Both the position numbers and the translations under genes were made by a program. Shown here one piece after another: positions 28,793-38,026 of a DNA stretch of 64,000 nucleotides; position 1 is the first letter of the stretch, and each line of letters begins with the position of its first letter. This DNA comes from Deltaproteobacteria bacterium (lineage in GTDB: Bacteria; Myxococcota_A; UBA796; SXON01): the NCBI GenBank assembly GCA_947490345.1, contig CANLGL010000013.1, forward strand, positions 34,763-98,762. The letters run 5' to 3'. Under the pieces are notes generated by a model. That model made no database searches. It saw only the letters and a list, made by a program, of their open reading frames with translations, and was not told the DNA's origin.

Positions 28793-30399
28793 TTTTTTCC
28801 GCCCTCCTCGCGTGCACCACCGAGGCGCCCGACACCGGCGACGGCGCGACGTTCGTGCCTCTGGACGACGTGCGTCTGGCACGTCGAATCAGCCTTGATC
28901 TCCGCGGCGTGACGCCAACCCTCGATGAGTTGGATCGGGCCACCGACGGCGAGCTGGATACCCTGGTGTCGGAGTGGCTGGTCGATTCGCGGCACGAGGC
29001 GCATCTCGCGGACGTCTTCGCGGAGGCCTGGGCGTTGCGCGCCGATGAGTTGCGTGTCGGCCCTACCGAGTTCGGCTTCGAAGATGGCGACCTCCCCTGG
29101 TTCACGCGCGCCCTGGAAGACGAGCCCGCGAGGCTGATGGCGCGGGTCGCGACCGACGATCGCCCGTGGTCGGACGTCGTTCGGGCCAACACAACGCTCG
29201 CCAATGCGGAGCTGGCAGCGCTTGTCCCCCTGGAGTTCCTCGACCCGACTGATCCCGCCGAATGGAAGGAGGCTCGGTACACGGACGGCAGGCCCGCGCT
29301 GGGGATTCTTGCCACCAGCGGCTTGTGGGCTCGATTTGCGACGACCCGGTTCAACTACAATCGAACGCGCGCGGCGACCATCTCGCGCGAACTCCTGTGC
29401 ACCGATCTGTTGGAGCGTCCGGTCTCGTTCGTGGCGATCACCGACCCCGCGCCCGATGCGTTGGAGGCCGCGACGCGAACCGTGCCGAGTTGTGTGGCCT
29501 GTCACGCTGGCCTCGATCCTCTCGCGTCCAGCCTGTTCGGGTTCTGGCCCTACGACGACAAGGACGGCCCGGAGCTGCTGACCTACCACCCCGAGCGTGA
29601 GCCGCTGGGCGCCGCGCTCTTGGAGGCGGAGCCCGCCTGGTTCGGCACTCCCATCGCCGGCGTCGAGCAGCTCGGCGCGCTCATCGCCGCGGACCCCCGC
29701 TTCACCGCCTGCACCGTCCACCGTGCGGCGCGCTGGTTGTGGCAGCGAGAGCCCGAGCCCGCGGATCTGCCTGTGCTGGCGCGCCTCGAGGGTGAGTTCG
29801 TGTCAGGGGGCGAGCGATACGCGACACTCGTGACGGCGCTGCTGGACTCGGAAGAGTACCGCGCTGGGGACTATCTCGCCGAGGCAACCGACGTCGCCGT
29901 CGGCCAAACCCTACACTCGATGTCGGCGCCGATGCTCGCCAGCTTCGTGGAAGAGCTGACGGGGTTTCGGTGGGAGTGGGAGGGGTGGCAACAACTCGAC
30001 GCGGATGTGAGTGGGTACCGGGTGCTCGCGGGAGGCGTGGACGGGGCGACCGTGCGCCGGCCGGCGTTGGATCCCAGTGTGTCAAGAACCCTGGTGATCA
30101 AGCGGCTGTCCCAGGCTGCGGCCGAGACCGTGGTGCTTCACGACCTGGCCACGACGGCAGTGGAGCGGCGACTGGTGGGGCGAAGCGTGGCCGATATGGC
30201 GATGCCTCCCGACGATGCAGCCCTCGCCGTTGAGATCGGCACGGTCCATCGTCGTGTCCTTGGAACGGCGCCGGACTCGGAGCGGCTCGACGCGCTGCTC
30301 GGTCTCTACGGCGAAGCATGGGCCCTCGGTGGGGCCGAAGCGGCATGGCGTACGGTCGTGGCGGCGCTTTTGCGTGATCCCGAAGCGTGGACCTACTGA
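28789..30399 (+). CDS. Lipoprotein with DUF1549/DUF1588/DUF1585-type domains and one CXXCH haem motif
   Basis: 536 residues if translation begins at CTG 28789 (CTGA overlap; GAGG 7 nt upstream). That start yields M-I-F-S-A-L-L-A-C, a short lipobox signal (Cys9); the first conventional start, GTG 28855, would delete it. LARRISLDLRGVTPTLDEL resembles the DUF1549 start. CVACH (235-239), followed by GLDPLASSLFGFWPYD, matches the DUF1588 haem-binding segment, and AARWLWQREPEPADLPVL resembles DUF1585. Family members (common in Planctomycetes and Myxococcota) pair with DUF1501 or DUF1552 proteins, as here; function is poorly known. The stop overlaps the next ATG. Confidence 0.78.
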   Translation: MIFSALLACTTEAPDTGDGATFVPLDDVRLARRISLDLRGVTPTLDELDRATDGELDTLVSEWLVDSRHEAHLADVFAEAWALRADELRVGPTEFGFEDGDLPWFTRALEDEPARLMARVATDDRPWSDVVRANTTLANAELAALVPLEFLDPTDPAEWKEARYTDGRPALGILATSGLWARFATTRFNYNRTRAATISRELLCTDLLERPVSFVAITDPAPDALEAATRTVPSCVACHAGLDPLASSLFGFWPYDDKDGPELLTYHPEREPLGAALLEAEPAWFGTPIAGVEQLGALIAADPRFTACTVHRAARWLWQREPEPADLPVLARLEGEFVSGGERYATLVTALLDSEEYRAGDYLAEATDVAVGQTLHSMSAPMLASFVEELTGFRWEWEGWQQLDADVSGYRVLAGGVDGATVRRPALDPSVSRTLVIKRLSQAAAETVVLHDLATTAVERRLVGRSVADMAMPPDDAALAVEIGTVHRRVLGTAPDSERLDALLGLYGEAWALGGAEAAWRTVVAALLRDPEAWTY

Positions 30400-31661
30400 T
30401 GACGCTGAGCCGTCGTCGTCTGTTGGCGTTGGGCGCGGCCGGGTTGCCGGCGCTTGCGATGGGTCGGCGCGCGTTTGCCGCGGGACCGTCCAAGCAGAAG
30501 CTGATCCTCGTCTTCTGCCCAGGGGGTTGGGACCCCGCGTTTGTTTTCGCGCCCGTCTTCTCGGACAACGTGGACCGCGGCCCTGACGACGTTGCCGCCT
30601 TCGCCGGCGACCTGCCCTATGTGGACAGCGAGCGCCGGCCCTCGGTCAGAGGCTTCTTCGGGGCCTGGGGCTCGCGCACCACGATCATCAACGGCTTGCA
30701 GGTGCCCTCGGTCGCGCACGACGTCTGCACCCGTTGGGCCATGACCGGCGATGCGCAGGCCCGCACCGACGACTGGGTCTCGATCGTCGCTGGCGAGGCC
30801 GACCCCTCGCTGCTGATGCCCAACGTGCATCTTTCTGGCCCACTCTTCCCCATCCAGTTCGGTACCGCGTCGGTGCGAGTGGGCCTCGCCGGCCAGCTAC
30901 CGGGGCTCTTGGACGGGAGCGCCCTGACGCGGTCGGACATCGCCGTTTCTGCCCCTTCGGCGGCGCTGGACGCGCTCCAGGAGCGCTTTTTGGACACCCG
31001 CGTCGCCCGGTTCGCCGCCAAGGCCGGCCGCGGAGCCCCCGCAAGGATCGCCGCTGCAGAGGCACTCGCCCGCTCGCGAGCGGGTTCGTTGGTCAGCGTC
31101 GCCGACCTGCTCAGCGACGTGGTCGCAGACGATCTCCCGAGCCAACTCCGCGTGATCAGCGCCTGCCTCGCCGGCGGCCTCAGCCGCACCGGCATCCTCG
31201 GCTTCGGCCTGGGCGGCAACGGCGTCTGGGACACCCACTCCGCCAATGAGCTGCAGAGTCCGCTCTTCGAGACCCTGTTCTCCGGCCTCGGTGGGCTTTG
31301 CGCCGAGCTGGACTCTCTCCCCGGTGAGGCGGCCCCCACGCTCCTCGATGAGACCGTCATCGCAGTGCTTTCGGAGATGGGCCGAACGCCTCGACTCACG
31401 CCGTCTGGGGGCAAGGACCACTGGACCTTCACCTCGGCAATGCTGGTCGGTGGCAAGGTGCGCGGCGGCCGGGCGATCGGCGGCTGGAAGGACGGGATGT
31501 TGGGCGAGGCGGTCGACCTCCAAAGCGGGGAGGCCTCGCCCTCCGGGGTGCTGCTCTCGCCCTCCCACCTCGGTGCGACGCTGTTGTCGTTGATGGATAT
31601 CGACCCGGCGGAATTCATCGATCCGGCGCTAGGAACGGCGATCGAGGGGGCGGTGGGGTAG
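30399..31661 (+). CDS. DUF1501-family protein exported by Tat
   Basis: 420 residues from ATG 30399 (TGATG overlap with the upstream stop). The N-terminus SRRRLLALGAAGLPALA is a Tat signal (twin Arg, hydrophobic core) cut near RAFAAG. GVWDTHSANELQSPLFETL, ETVIAVLSEMGRTP and GKDHWTFTSAMLVGGKVRGG are hallmark DUF1501 stretches; the fold belongs to the alkaline-phosphatase/sulfatase superfamily. Tat export implies folding or cofactor loading in the cytoplasm. It is the obligate neighbour of DUF1549/1588-type proteins, so a periplasmic or surface complex is likely. Confidence 0.88.
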   Translation: MTLSRRRLLALGAAGLPALAMGRRAFAAGPSKQKLILVFCPGGWDPAFVFAPVFSDNVDRGPDDVAAFAGDLPYVDSERRPSVRGFFGAWGSRTTIINGLQVPSVAHDVCTRWAMTGDAQARTDDWVSIVAGEADPSLLMPNVHLSGPLFPIQFGTASVRVGLAGQLPGLLDGSALTRSDIAVSAPSAALDALQERFLDTRVARFAAKAGRGAPARIAAAEALARSRAGSLVSVADLLSDVVADDLPSQLRVISACLAGGLSRTGILGFGLGGNGVWDTHSANELQSPLFETLFSGLGGLCAELDSLPGEAAPTLLDETVIAVLSEMGRTPRLTPSGGKDHWTFTSAMLVGGKVRGGRAIGGWKDGMLGEAVDLQSGEASPSGVLLSPSHLGATLLSLMDIDPAEFIDPALGTAIEGAVG

Positions 31662-31667
31662 GGCCGC

Positions 31668-33947
31668 TCAGCTCGTCAACATCGCCCCTTCCGCGCCCGC
31701 GGCCCGCAACAGCGCCGACGGGCGGTGCTCGTAGTCGCCGCCGGCCTCCACGGCGGCCAATTGCCCGAGCGCGGTCGCGACCTCGACGATCGCGACGTGC
31801 TGGGCGAGCCAGGCCGCCGCCTTCTGCACGGCCCGCTTGCGGAGCCCCGCCACCCGGGTGTGACCGTCGCGTAGGAGCACGAGCAGGGCGGCCGCCGTGC
31901 GCAGCGGGTCGTTCCCCCAGCTTCCGTTGGCCTGCTGCCGCTGCACCAGGGTCGCGATCGGGGAGCCCGCATCCGCGTCGGCGGGGGCCTGCGGCCGGCC
32001 CAGGCGAGCTGGACGCGCCCCCGGCGCCGCCGACGCCGCCGGCGCCCGTTCCTGCATGGCGAGCCGGTCGAAGGGCGATTCCTCCGCATCGAACCCAGAG
32101 GACATACCCATGCCGCCGCGGGGAGCGAGGCTGGGAGCCGCGCAAGCCATCGCCGGCGGCGCCGGTTCCGCCACCCACATCACCGGGAGCTCGACCGGTT
32201 GCACCACCTCCTGGACCGTGCCGTCGATCCGGCGGGTGCGCTCCACCGCCACGAAGGCCGTGAACCGCGAGGCAACCCCCGCCGCGAGCGCGATCCGGCG
32301 GATTTCCGGGGCGATGGCCTCCTCTTCGAACGGGCGAAGCGTGAGCCGGTCTTCGAGCCACTGGATCCGCTCCTTTGCCCAGGGCGCGGCGAGGCTGAAC
32401 GGCGTCCGCTGCGGCGCTGCCACCCAGCGCGCGGCGCCGTGCGCGGTGCGACCGGTCGCGACGACCTCCGCCGCCGCGCCACGCAGGAGCAATGCGAGCG
32501 GCTGACCAGCAAACAGCGTGCGCCCCTCGGGGCGGGCGGCCTCGCCCTCCACCCGCACGTCGTCGGCCACCGGGGAGCCGAATCGGGCTTCGATGCCGGC
32601 CACGACGGCCTCGATGTCGTCGGCGGGTGTGCAGAGCGTGCAGGCGCCACCGCCCACGCGGGCGAGCTGTTCGAGCAGCGCCGCGTTGACGGCGGTGTCG
32701 ATCCCGAGCGTGAAGAACCGCGCCCCCTCGCGGCGGTGCGCCACGGCTGCCGCCAGCTCGTTCTCGTTGCCGGCCTCGCCGTCGGTGATCAGGAGCACGG
32801 TGCGCAGCCGTCCGTCCGGGCGCTCCCCGGCGAGTGCGTCTCGGATCGGCGCCAGCATCTCGGTGCCCCCGCGGGTGCGAAGCCGGTCGACGAAGGCCTC
32901 CGCCGCGAGCAGCGTGGTGTCGTCGAAGGGGGTGAACGTGTCGGTGTGCGACACGACGTGGTCGTCGAATGCGATGAGGCGCATCCGATCGCCTGGGACG
33001 AGCCCGCGGAGCGCGGTGCAGAGGGCACGCTTCGCGGCCTTGAGCTTCTGCCCTTCCATCGAGCCGCTGATGTCGATGAGGAAGACGGCGTCACGCGGCA
33101 TGGCCCCGGTGCCGACGGCGGGTGGTTCGACGAGCATCAGGCTGGTCTCGCCGTCGGTCCACGCGCGGTGGCCTCCCTCCGCGCCCGCCCAACCGAAGGC
33201 AAGCACGAAGTCGCGATCGCAGGTCTGGGTGCCGTTGGGCGCGACCCGCACCCCGCCCTCCAGTTCCAACCGGAGCGCGTGCAGGCTGGACGCTAGCCGC
33301 GCCGGGGCGCCCAAAAACGCGACTTCCAGGTCAAGCGGGGTGCCGCCCTGGAGTCGCAGCGGCGGGCTGATTCTCGACGCGTCGGGAACACGGTCGGTGT
33401 CGTCGGCCACCCCCGGCCCGGTTCGGCCGGTGGCCCGACCCGGGATGAAGCGGGGCGCGACCACGGTGGGGAAGCGCCACTGGAAACAGCCGTCCTCCGC
33501 CTTGAGGACCTCCATCATCACGATGCGCACGCGCACGCGTTCGCCAGGGGGGAGCAGCGTGACGCGCAGGGTGTGTACGTCGGCACGCTCGGCGGTGAGG
33601 AGCGCGGCGCGGTGGCCTCGGTGGCGCGCCTCGGCGAAGGTCCGCTCCGCCTCTCGGCGTTCGCGGCACTCGGCCTGGACCACCAGCTCGCCGCACCACA
33701 GCTGCACCTCGGTGACCACGGCGCCGGGCGGCAGCGGGAAGATGTGGACGGCTTCCATCGGCGCGGTGAGCGCGTTGTGGAACACCATCTCGATCTCGGT
33801 GCGAGCCACAGCCCCCGCGATCTGCGCGCGAACCGAGACACGCTGCAACGGGAGCGCGGTTTCCCGGCCCGCGACCAGGGCGATGAGGCCACCGAGATCG
33901 CCGCGCGTCCCAGTGGCGAGCGTGGCAGTGGCAGGCAGGGTGGTCAT
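31668..33947 (-). CDS. VIT and von Willebrand factor A domain protein
   Basis: 759 residues. Residues 25-150 form a VIT (inter-alpha-trypsin inhibitor) domain: EIEMVFHNALTAPMEAV and FPLPPGAVV. The vWA domain follows, with MIDAS motif DISGS at 292-296 and ITDGEAGNE later. A Gly/Met/Pro-rich linker (around 615-670) and a helical C-terminal domain end the protein. There is no signal peptide or transmembrane helix, so it appears cytoplasmic, unlike most bacterial VIT/vWA proteins. The start overlaps the stop of a MerR-like regulator by 4 bp (ATGA), so the two are translated together. Confidence 0.9.
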   Translation of the reverse strand: MTTLPATATLATGTRGDLGGLIALVAGRETALPLQRVSVRAQIAGAVARTEIEMVFHNALTAPMEAVHIFPLPPGAVVTEVQLWCGELVVQAECRERREAERTFAEARHRGHRAALLTAERADVHTLRVTLLPPGERVRVRIVMMEVLKAEDGCFQWRFPTVVAPRFIPGRATGRTGPGVADDTDRVPDASRISPPLRLQGGTPLDLEVAFLGAPARLASSLHALRLELEGGVRVAPNGTQTCDRDFVLAFGWAGAEGGHRAWTDGETSLMLVEPPAVGTGAMPRDAVFLIDISGSMEGQKLKAAKRALCTALRGLVPGDRMRLIAFDDHVVSHTDTFTPFDDTTLLAAEAFVDRLRTRGGTEMLAPIRDALAGERPDGRLRTVLLITDGEAGNENELAAAVAHRREGARFFTLGIDTAVNAALLEQLARVGGGACTLCTPADDIEAVVAGIEARFGSPVADDVRVEGEAARPEGRTLFAGQPLALLLRGAAAEVVATGRTAHGAARWVAAPQRTPFSLAAPWAKERIQWLEDRLTLRPFEEEAIAPEIRRIALAAGVASRFTAFVAVERTRRIDGTVQEVVQPVELPVMWVAEPAPPAMACAAPSLAPRGGMGMSSGFDAEESPFDRLAMQERAPAASAAPGARPARLGRPQAPADADAGSPIATLVQRQQANGSWGNDPLRTAAALLVLLRDGHTRVAGLRKRAVQKAAAWLAQHVAIVEVATALGQLAAVEAGGDYEHRPSALLRAAGAEGAMLTS

Positions 33948-34441
33948 GGGGTGCTCCGTTTGATGTGGGGGGAGAGCGCGACTACGAGCGCGGTAGGATC
34001 AGGATGAATCGCGGGGTCGACCGTGAGCCAGAGGCCCGGCGCCACCTCGAACTGGACGAGCGCACGCGGGGCGGGCTCCGGCGGCACGACCGGCCCCACC
34101 TCCTCGCCCAGCGCGCGCGCGACCGCCGCCTCCAGGTCCGGCGTGACGACGCCGGCCAGCGACGACTGCACCTGCGCGAGGCTGTACCCCGCGCCCTGAA
34201 GCGCCTTGGTGGCGAGCACCTGAAGCAGGTGCCGGTAGCCATAGATCGCGGTGCGGCCTTCGTATCGGCCCGGACGGTCGACCAGCCCGGTGGACTGGTA
34301 GTAGCGCACGGTTCGTTCATCGACCTCGGCGCGCACACGCTCATCGCCCGCGCTGGGGATTCCGGCACCGAGCTGCACCGCTGCGAGCACCAGCTCGACC
34401 AGAGGCAGCTCGCGGTGGCGGTAGGCGTGGAGTGGGTTCAC
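33944..34441 (-). CDS. MerR-family-like DNA-binding regulator
   Basis: 165 residues from GTG 34441. DERTVRYYQSTGLVDRPGRY (42-60) and YGYRHLLQVLATKALQGAGYSLAQVQ are the recognisable wing-and-helix part of a MerR domain. The first helix region is unusual: an insert (AAVQLGAGIPSAGDERVRAEV) separates the LVELVLA helix from the recognition helix. The C-terminus (126-160) has the strand pattern RALVQFEVAPGLWLTVDP of unknown role. Translationally coupled to the VIT/vWA gene, which it presumably regulates or contacts. It has its own near-consensus promoter with a dyad. Confidence 0.75.
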   Translation of the reverse strand: MNPLHAYRHRELPLVELVLAAVQLGAGIPSAGDERVRAEVDERTVRYYQSTGLVDRPGRYEGRTAIYGYRHLLQVLATKALQGAGYSLAQVQSSLAGVVTPDLEAAVARALGEEVGPVVPPEPAPRALVQFEVAPGLWLTVDPAIHPDPTALVVALSPHIKRSTP

Positions 34442-34447
34442 CCAGTT

Positions 34448-34476
34448 ACTGTAAACATGACAGTGATTACTGTCAA
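34448..34476 (-). promoter_or_regulatory. Near-consensus promoter with operator dyad for MerR/vWA operon
   Basis: On the minus strand: TTGACA (34476-34471), 17-nt spacer, TACAGT (34453-34448), then 6 nt to the GTG start, so the transcript should be leaderless. A perfect inverted repeat, TGACAGT-GATT-ACTGTCA (34458-34475), overlaps the -35 and the spacer, the location where MerR-family regulators bind. MerR targets usually have 19-20-nt spacers, so simple repression is as likely as activation here. Confidence 0.65.
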
Positions 34477-34493
34477 TGTCTAATCGACCTCAC

Positions 34494-36623
34494 CTACGGC
34501 GGACACCCCACCCGTTCCAGCATCCGCTCGTTGTTGTCCTCGTGGCACTCGACGACCTGCTGACCGCCGAGCCCGTCGTCATCCACCCGCACCAGGAGGA
34601 TGCCCTCCGGGACCGCTTCAGTCGCGACGGTGAACTCCCACGGTACGCCGGCGCCGCCGGACTCGATGATCGCCTCGCTGCGGATGGTGAGGAGAGCCTG
34701 ATCCTCACCCCCAACCCGCGTGTACACCGTGACCGGCACCCCGGCGCGCATCGACGCCATGCCGCCGTTGCCGAGGCGCACCTGAACCCCGATCTCTCCC
34801 TCCGGGCACTCCTCGTCGCACACCTGGATCGAGGGGATCGCGTCTGGCAGCGCGCCGCCAGCCGACGCGGAGAGGTCTCCGCTCCGGAAGGTGTTCGAAA
34901 ACGGCCAGTTGGGTATCGCCGGGTAGGGCAGCCGCAGGTCGTCCTGCACGTTGGTCAGCGTCCAGGCGTGTTGGTTCCACACCTGCCGGTCGCCGAGCCA
35001 CGGGTCCCCAGCCGAACCCAGAACGTAGAGCCCGCCGCGCTCATCGCCGTAGTGGCCACCACCCTGAGGGACGACGATCTCCGTCTCGCCGTCGCCATCC
35101 ACATCGGCCGCCGTGGGGAGCTCGTGCAGCGTTCGCGATGTGTGCTCGTGGTCCTCCAAGCGCACTGCACCGGTGGCGCCGTCGAACACCCACAGCGTCA
35201 CCTCATCGGCGTACAACACCTCGGCGCGCCCGTCTCCATCGAAGTCGAAGACGCTCGAGCCCGTGGCATGCGAGGACTCGTCCGTGCACGGCTGGCTCCA
35301 CAGCACGGTCCCGTCGACTTCGTAGACGGCGTACACCTCCGCGTCGGCGACGCCGATCTCCGCCACCCCGTCACCATCGAAGTCGGCGATGGTCGGCGGC
35401 CCCCCGTTCCCCGAGCCCACGAGGCTCCACGTCGCGACCGGCGTGCAGTCGTCGTCGTACAGGTGCACCTGTCCATCGCCCACAAGAATGAACTCTCCGA
35501 GCCCATCCCCATCAAGGTCGGCGGCGGCGGGGAAACCATCGGGATCGGCGTCGGGGATCCGGCAACGCTCGGAACCGTCCGCCTGGTAGACAATGCGCCC
35601 GGCGAGCACCTCGGGGGCACCGTCCACATCGAGGTCGATCGCCACGGGGTCGCTCCCGACCTCGCTGTACGCGGCGAATCGGGCCTCACCCTCCATCTCC
35701 CACAGGAGCTTGCCTTCGCGGTCGAGCACCGCGTCGGCGACGAGCACCTCGCCGTAGCCGTCCCCATCGAGGTCGGCGGCCGCGAGCAGGTGCCCGGCGC
35801 ACTCCACCTCGTGGTCCGAGATCCACTGGACGGTGCCGTCGGCATGGAACGCCGCGACAGCGCAACCGTTGCTGGGACTGTCCGGCGGGTCATCGGGCGG
35901 AGGCGGCCCGATCGGATCGTCGCCGCCGCTGTCGACCGGCTCCCCCGGGGGACCTTCGTCGCCGGTGTCGTCGCCACCGTCGGGCGGGCCCCCGCCGCCG
36001 TGGCGGATCAAGCGCACCACGGTGGTGATCTCCGGAATGCCGTCCGCATCGAGGTCGGCGAGCACCGGCGTCGCATAGCGGTAGGGGTGCACCTCCACGT
36101 CGCCTACCACGACCGTGGTGGTCGCCAGCACCCTGGCGCCATCGACCCCGCGCAGCACCACGAGCAGGCCGAAGTGATCGGCGTTGTCCGTCCCGTTGTC
36201 GTCCGCTACCACGACGATGTCCGGGTCGTCGTTGCGGTCGATGATGCCGTCCCCGTTGTCGTCCGTCAGCTGCCCGACCAGGGGCGCGGTCACCACCTGG
36301 GTGTACTCGGGCGAGGCGTCGAAGTCCGTCACGGCCCACTCCACGACGGTCGAGAGCGTGCCCGTTTTGGGCTCGCTGTCGCAGGACTCGTCGACGGCGG
36401 AGGTTGAGGGGAGATCGGGCTGGCTCGGACAGATGACCGTGTTCGCGGTGTCGCTTTCACCGTCGGGCGAGTACTCATCGTCCGGGGGGATGGGCGTGGT
36501 GAGATCCTCGCGACCGTAGAGTGAATAGTCGCTACAACCTGCGAGTATCGCCAACGCGATCGCTCCGCCGGCGCGAACAGACACCAGTAGCGGTCGCGCA
36601 GGGGGCACGGTTGGAGCGTACAT
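34494..36623 (-). CDS. FG-GAP/VCBS repeat lipoprotein
   Basis: 709 residues from ATG 36623. The signal ends ALAILAGC (lipobox LAGC). Repeats with DLDADGIPEI, DLDGDGYGEV, DFDGDGVAEI and DVDGDGETEI cores show an FG-GAP/VCBS beta-propeller of seven or more blades. A Pro/Gly/Asp-rich linker (around residues 225-260) is inserted between blades. The C-terminal 150 residues form a beta-sandwich with a Cys pair (CDEECPEGEIGV) and end in ERVGCPP. A surface-anchored adhesion-type protein is the likely role. It lies 29 bp downstream of the membrane-protein gene on the same strand. Confidence 0.88.
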   Translation of the reverse strand: MYAPTVPPARPLLVSVRAGGAIALAILAGCSDYSLYGREDLTTPIPPDDEYSPDGESDTANTVICPSQPDLPSTSAVDESCDSEPKTGTLSTVVEWAVTDFDASPEYTQVVTAPLVGQLTDDNGDGIIDRNDDPDIVVVADDNGTDNADHFGLLVVLRGVDGARVLATTTVVVGDVEVHPYRYATPVLADLDADGIPEITTVVRLIRHGGGGPPDGGDDTGDEGPPGEPVDSGGDDPIGPPPPDDPPDSPSNGCAVAAFHADGTVQWISDHEVECAGHLLAAADLDGDGYGEVLVADAVLDREGKLLWEMEGEARFAAYSEVGSDPVAIDLDVDGAPEVLAGRIVYQADGSERCRIPDADPDGFPAAADLDGDGLGEFILVGDGQVHLYDDDCTPVATWSLVGSGNGGPPTIADFDGDGVAEIGVADAEVYAVYEVDGTVLWSQPCTDESSHATGSSVFDFDGDGRAEVLYADEVTLWVFDGATGAVRLEDHEHTSRTLHELPTAADVDGDGETEIVVPQGGGHYGDERGGLYVLGSAGDPWLGDRQVWNQHAWTLTNVQDDLRLPYPAIPNWPFSNTFRSGDLSASAGGALPDAIPSIQVCDEECPEGEIGVQVRLGNGGMASMRAGVPVTVYTRVGGEDQALLTIRSEAIIESGGAGVPWEFTVATEAVPEGILLVRVDDDGLGGQQVVECHEDNNERMLERVGCPP

Positions 36624-36652
36624 CTGGGGCCGGGCATCCGCAACCAACCCGA

Positions 36653-37918
36653 TCACGCTGCCGGCGGCGCGGCCCTCGACCAGAACGTCCTCGGAAAAAG
36701 CACGATCACCGCGGCGATACACGGAACGTGGTACCGAAATGGAGTGGAGGGTGCGGCCAGAACATTGGCGACTTCGTTGCCAAGGGCGACGAGGAAAACG
36801 GCGATGCCGAACGCATCGCGACGCCGGATCGCGAAGAGCCCGAGAACCAGAGTGGCGACGGCCCACAAGAGGCCGTTGCCGGAAAAGCGCACCGCGGCAC
36901 GCACGTTGTGGGCGGCCTGCCAGAGTGGGCCGCGCCGTCGGCTCTGCGGCAGCGTCTTGGCGCTGTCCTTGCTCGACTCGTAGTAGGGTTCAAACGGGGT
37001 CGGGCTGAAATAGCGAGCCGCCACGTCGAGTCGATGGCGCACCCACGCACCCGGCCAGGTGGTCACCACCCGCAGCCATTCGCTCTTGAGTTGGGCGTTC
37101 TGTTCGGCAGATACGAAGTCGCCATGCCGCCATCCCGGGAGGCCGCGCACATCGGAGGTCAGATAGCGGGCCGTCTTCGGCGTGTACCGCTCCTTGATGT
37201 CGGCGTAGGCGACGAGCTCCGCGTAGGGCCCGGTATCGTAGGCCTCCTGCTGGCCCAAGTAGACGCCTGCCACGTCGAAGACGAGGCTCGGCACGGCGGG
37301 GTGGCCGTCCTTCACGTCCAGTGCGCGATCGACGAGGCGTGGGGTGGCCAGCGACAGGATCACCATGCCCATTGCCGTCGCGACCGCCCGAGCGGGCGAC
37401 TGACGCGTCTGCCAGGCCGCGAGGCCCGCCAATGCCGGCACCATGGCGATGCTGTTGTGGCGGAAGCAACACATCAGCGCCGTCGCGATCGCCGCGGGCC
37501 ACGGTCGCTTCGCCGCCAGCAGCGCGAGGGCGGCGAAGAGGAGCGCGAGGCTCCACGCATCTTTGAGCACCGACGCGAGCTGCGCCCAGCCGAGCGGAAA
37601 CAGCGCGAGCAGGACGAAGGCGACGCGCGCTCCTCGGCGATCGGGCACGGTCCGCGCGAGCCCCCAGAGCCCGGCGGCGGCCGTGGCCATCACCACCAAC
37701 AAGAGCGGTCCGGTGTTCCCCACCACGGCGACGGAGCGACCGAGCAACCACGACAAGAGCGCCGGGTGCGCGTTGGTGTAGACCTCTGCAGCCCCTTGGC
37801 GGTACTGCACGCGGGTGTCGGGCAAGATCTCGCCTGGCCAGGTGCCCAGCGTCCAAAACGCCGCCGTGAGGGCGAGAATCACCGCCATCCAGCGCAGCCA
37901 GCGAGTGTGGGGCGTCAA
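36653..37918 (-). CDS. Polytopic inner-membrane protein, GT-C glycosyltransferase-like
   Basis: 421 residues from TTG 37918 with about ten hydrophobic segments. The first periplasmic loop contains GTWPGEILPDTRVQYRQG and YTNAHPALLSWLL, the acidic-residue-then-HP arrangement seen in GT-C-type polyprenyl-phosphate sugar transferases and related membrane proteins. Substrate and exact family are not assignable by eye. A TAGCCA hexamer lies exactly 6 nt before the TTG and no Shine-Dalgarno is visible. It precedes the FG-GAP lipoprotein on the same strand, so it could glycosylate it, but that is speculation. Confidence 0.6.
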   Translation of the reverse strand: MTPHTRWLRWMAVILALTAAFWTLGTWPGEILPDTRVQYRQGAAEVYTNAHPALLSWLLGRSVAVVGNTGPLLLVVMATAAAGLWGLARTVPDRRGARVAFVLLALFPLGWAQLASVLKDAWSLALLFAALALLAAKRPWPAAIATALMCCFRHNSIAMVPALAGLAAWQTRQSPARAVATAMGMVILSLATPRLVDRALDVKDGHPAVPSLVFDVAGVYLGQQEAYDTGPYAELVAYADIKERYTPKTARYLTSDVRGLPGWRHGDFVSAEQNAQLKSEWLRVVTTWPGAWVRHRLDVAARYFSPTPFEPYYESSKDSAKTLPQSRRRGPLWQAAHNVRAAVRFSGNGLLWAVATLVLGLFAIRRRDAFGIAVFLVALGNEVANVLAAPSTPFRYHVPCIAAVIVLFPRTFWSRAAPPAA

Positions 37919-38026
37919 GCGCGCTGGCTATCATGGGGCACCCCGCCCGGTGTCCCGGTAGCACCCCCACCGCCCAGCGGTGTCCGACTGATCGTCCCCT
38001 TCCAACCAAGGGACACCGGAGCGCCC

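Noticed and set aside
31670..34440. Exported VIT/vWA protein as in most bacteria
   Set aside because: The N-terminus MTTLPATATLATGTRG has no hydrophobic segment, and the start is fixed by the ATGA overlap.
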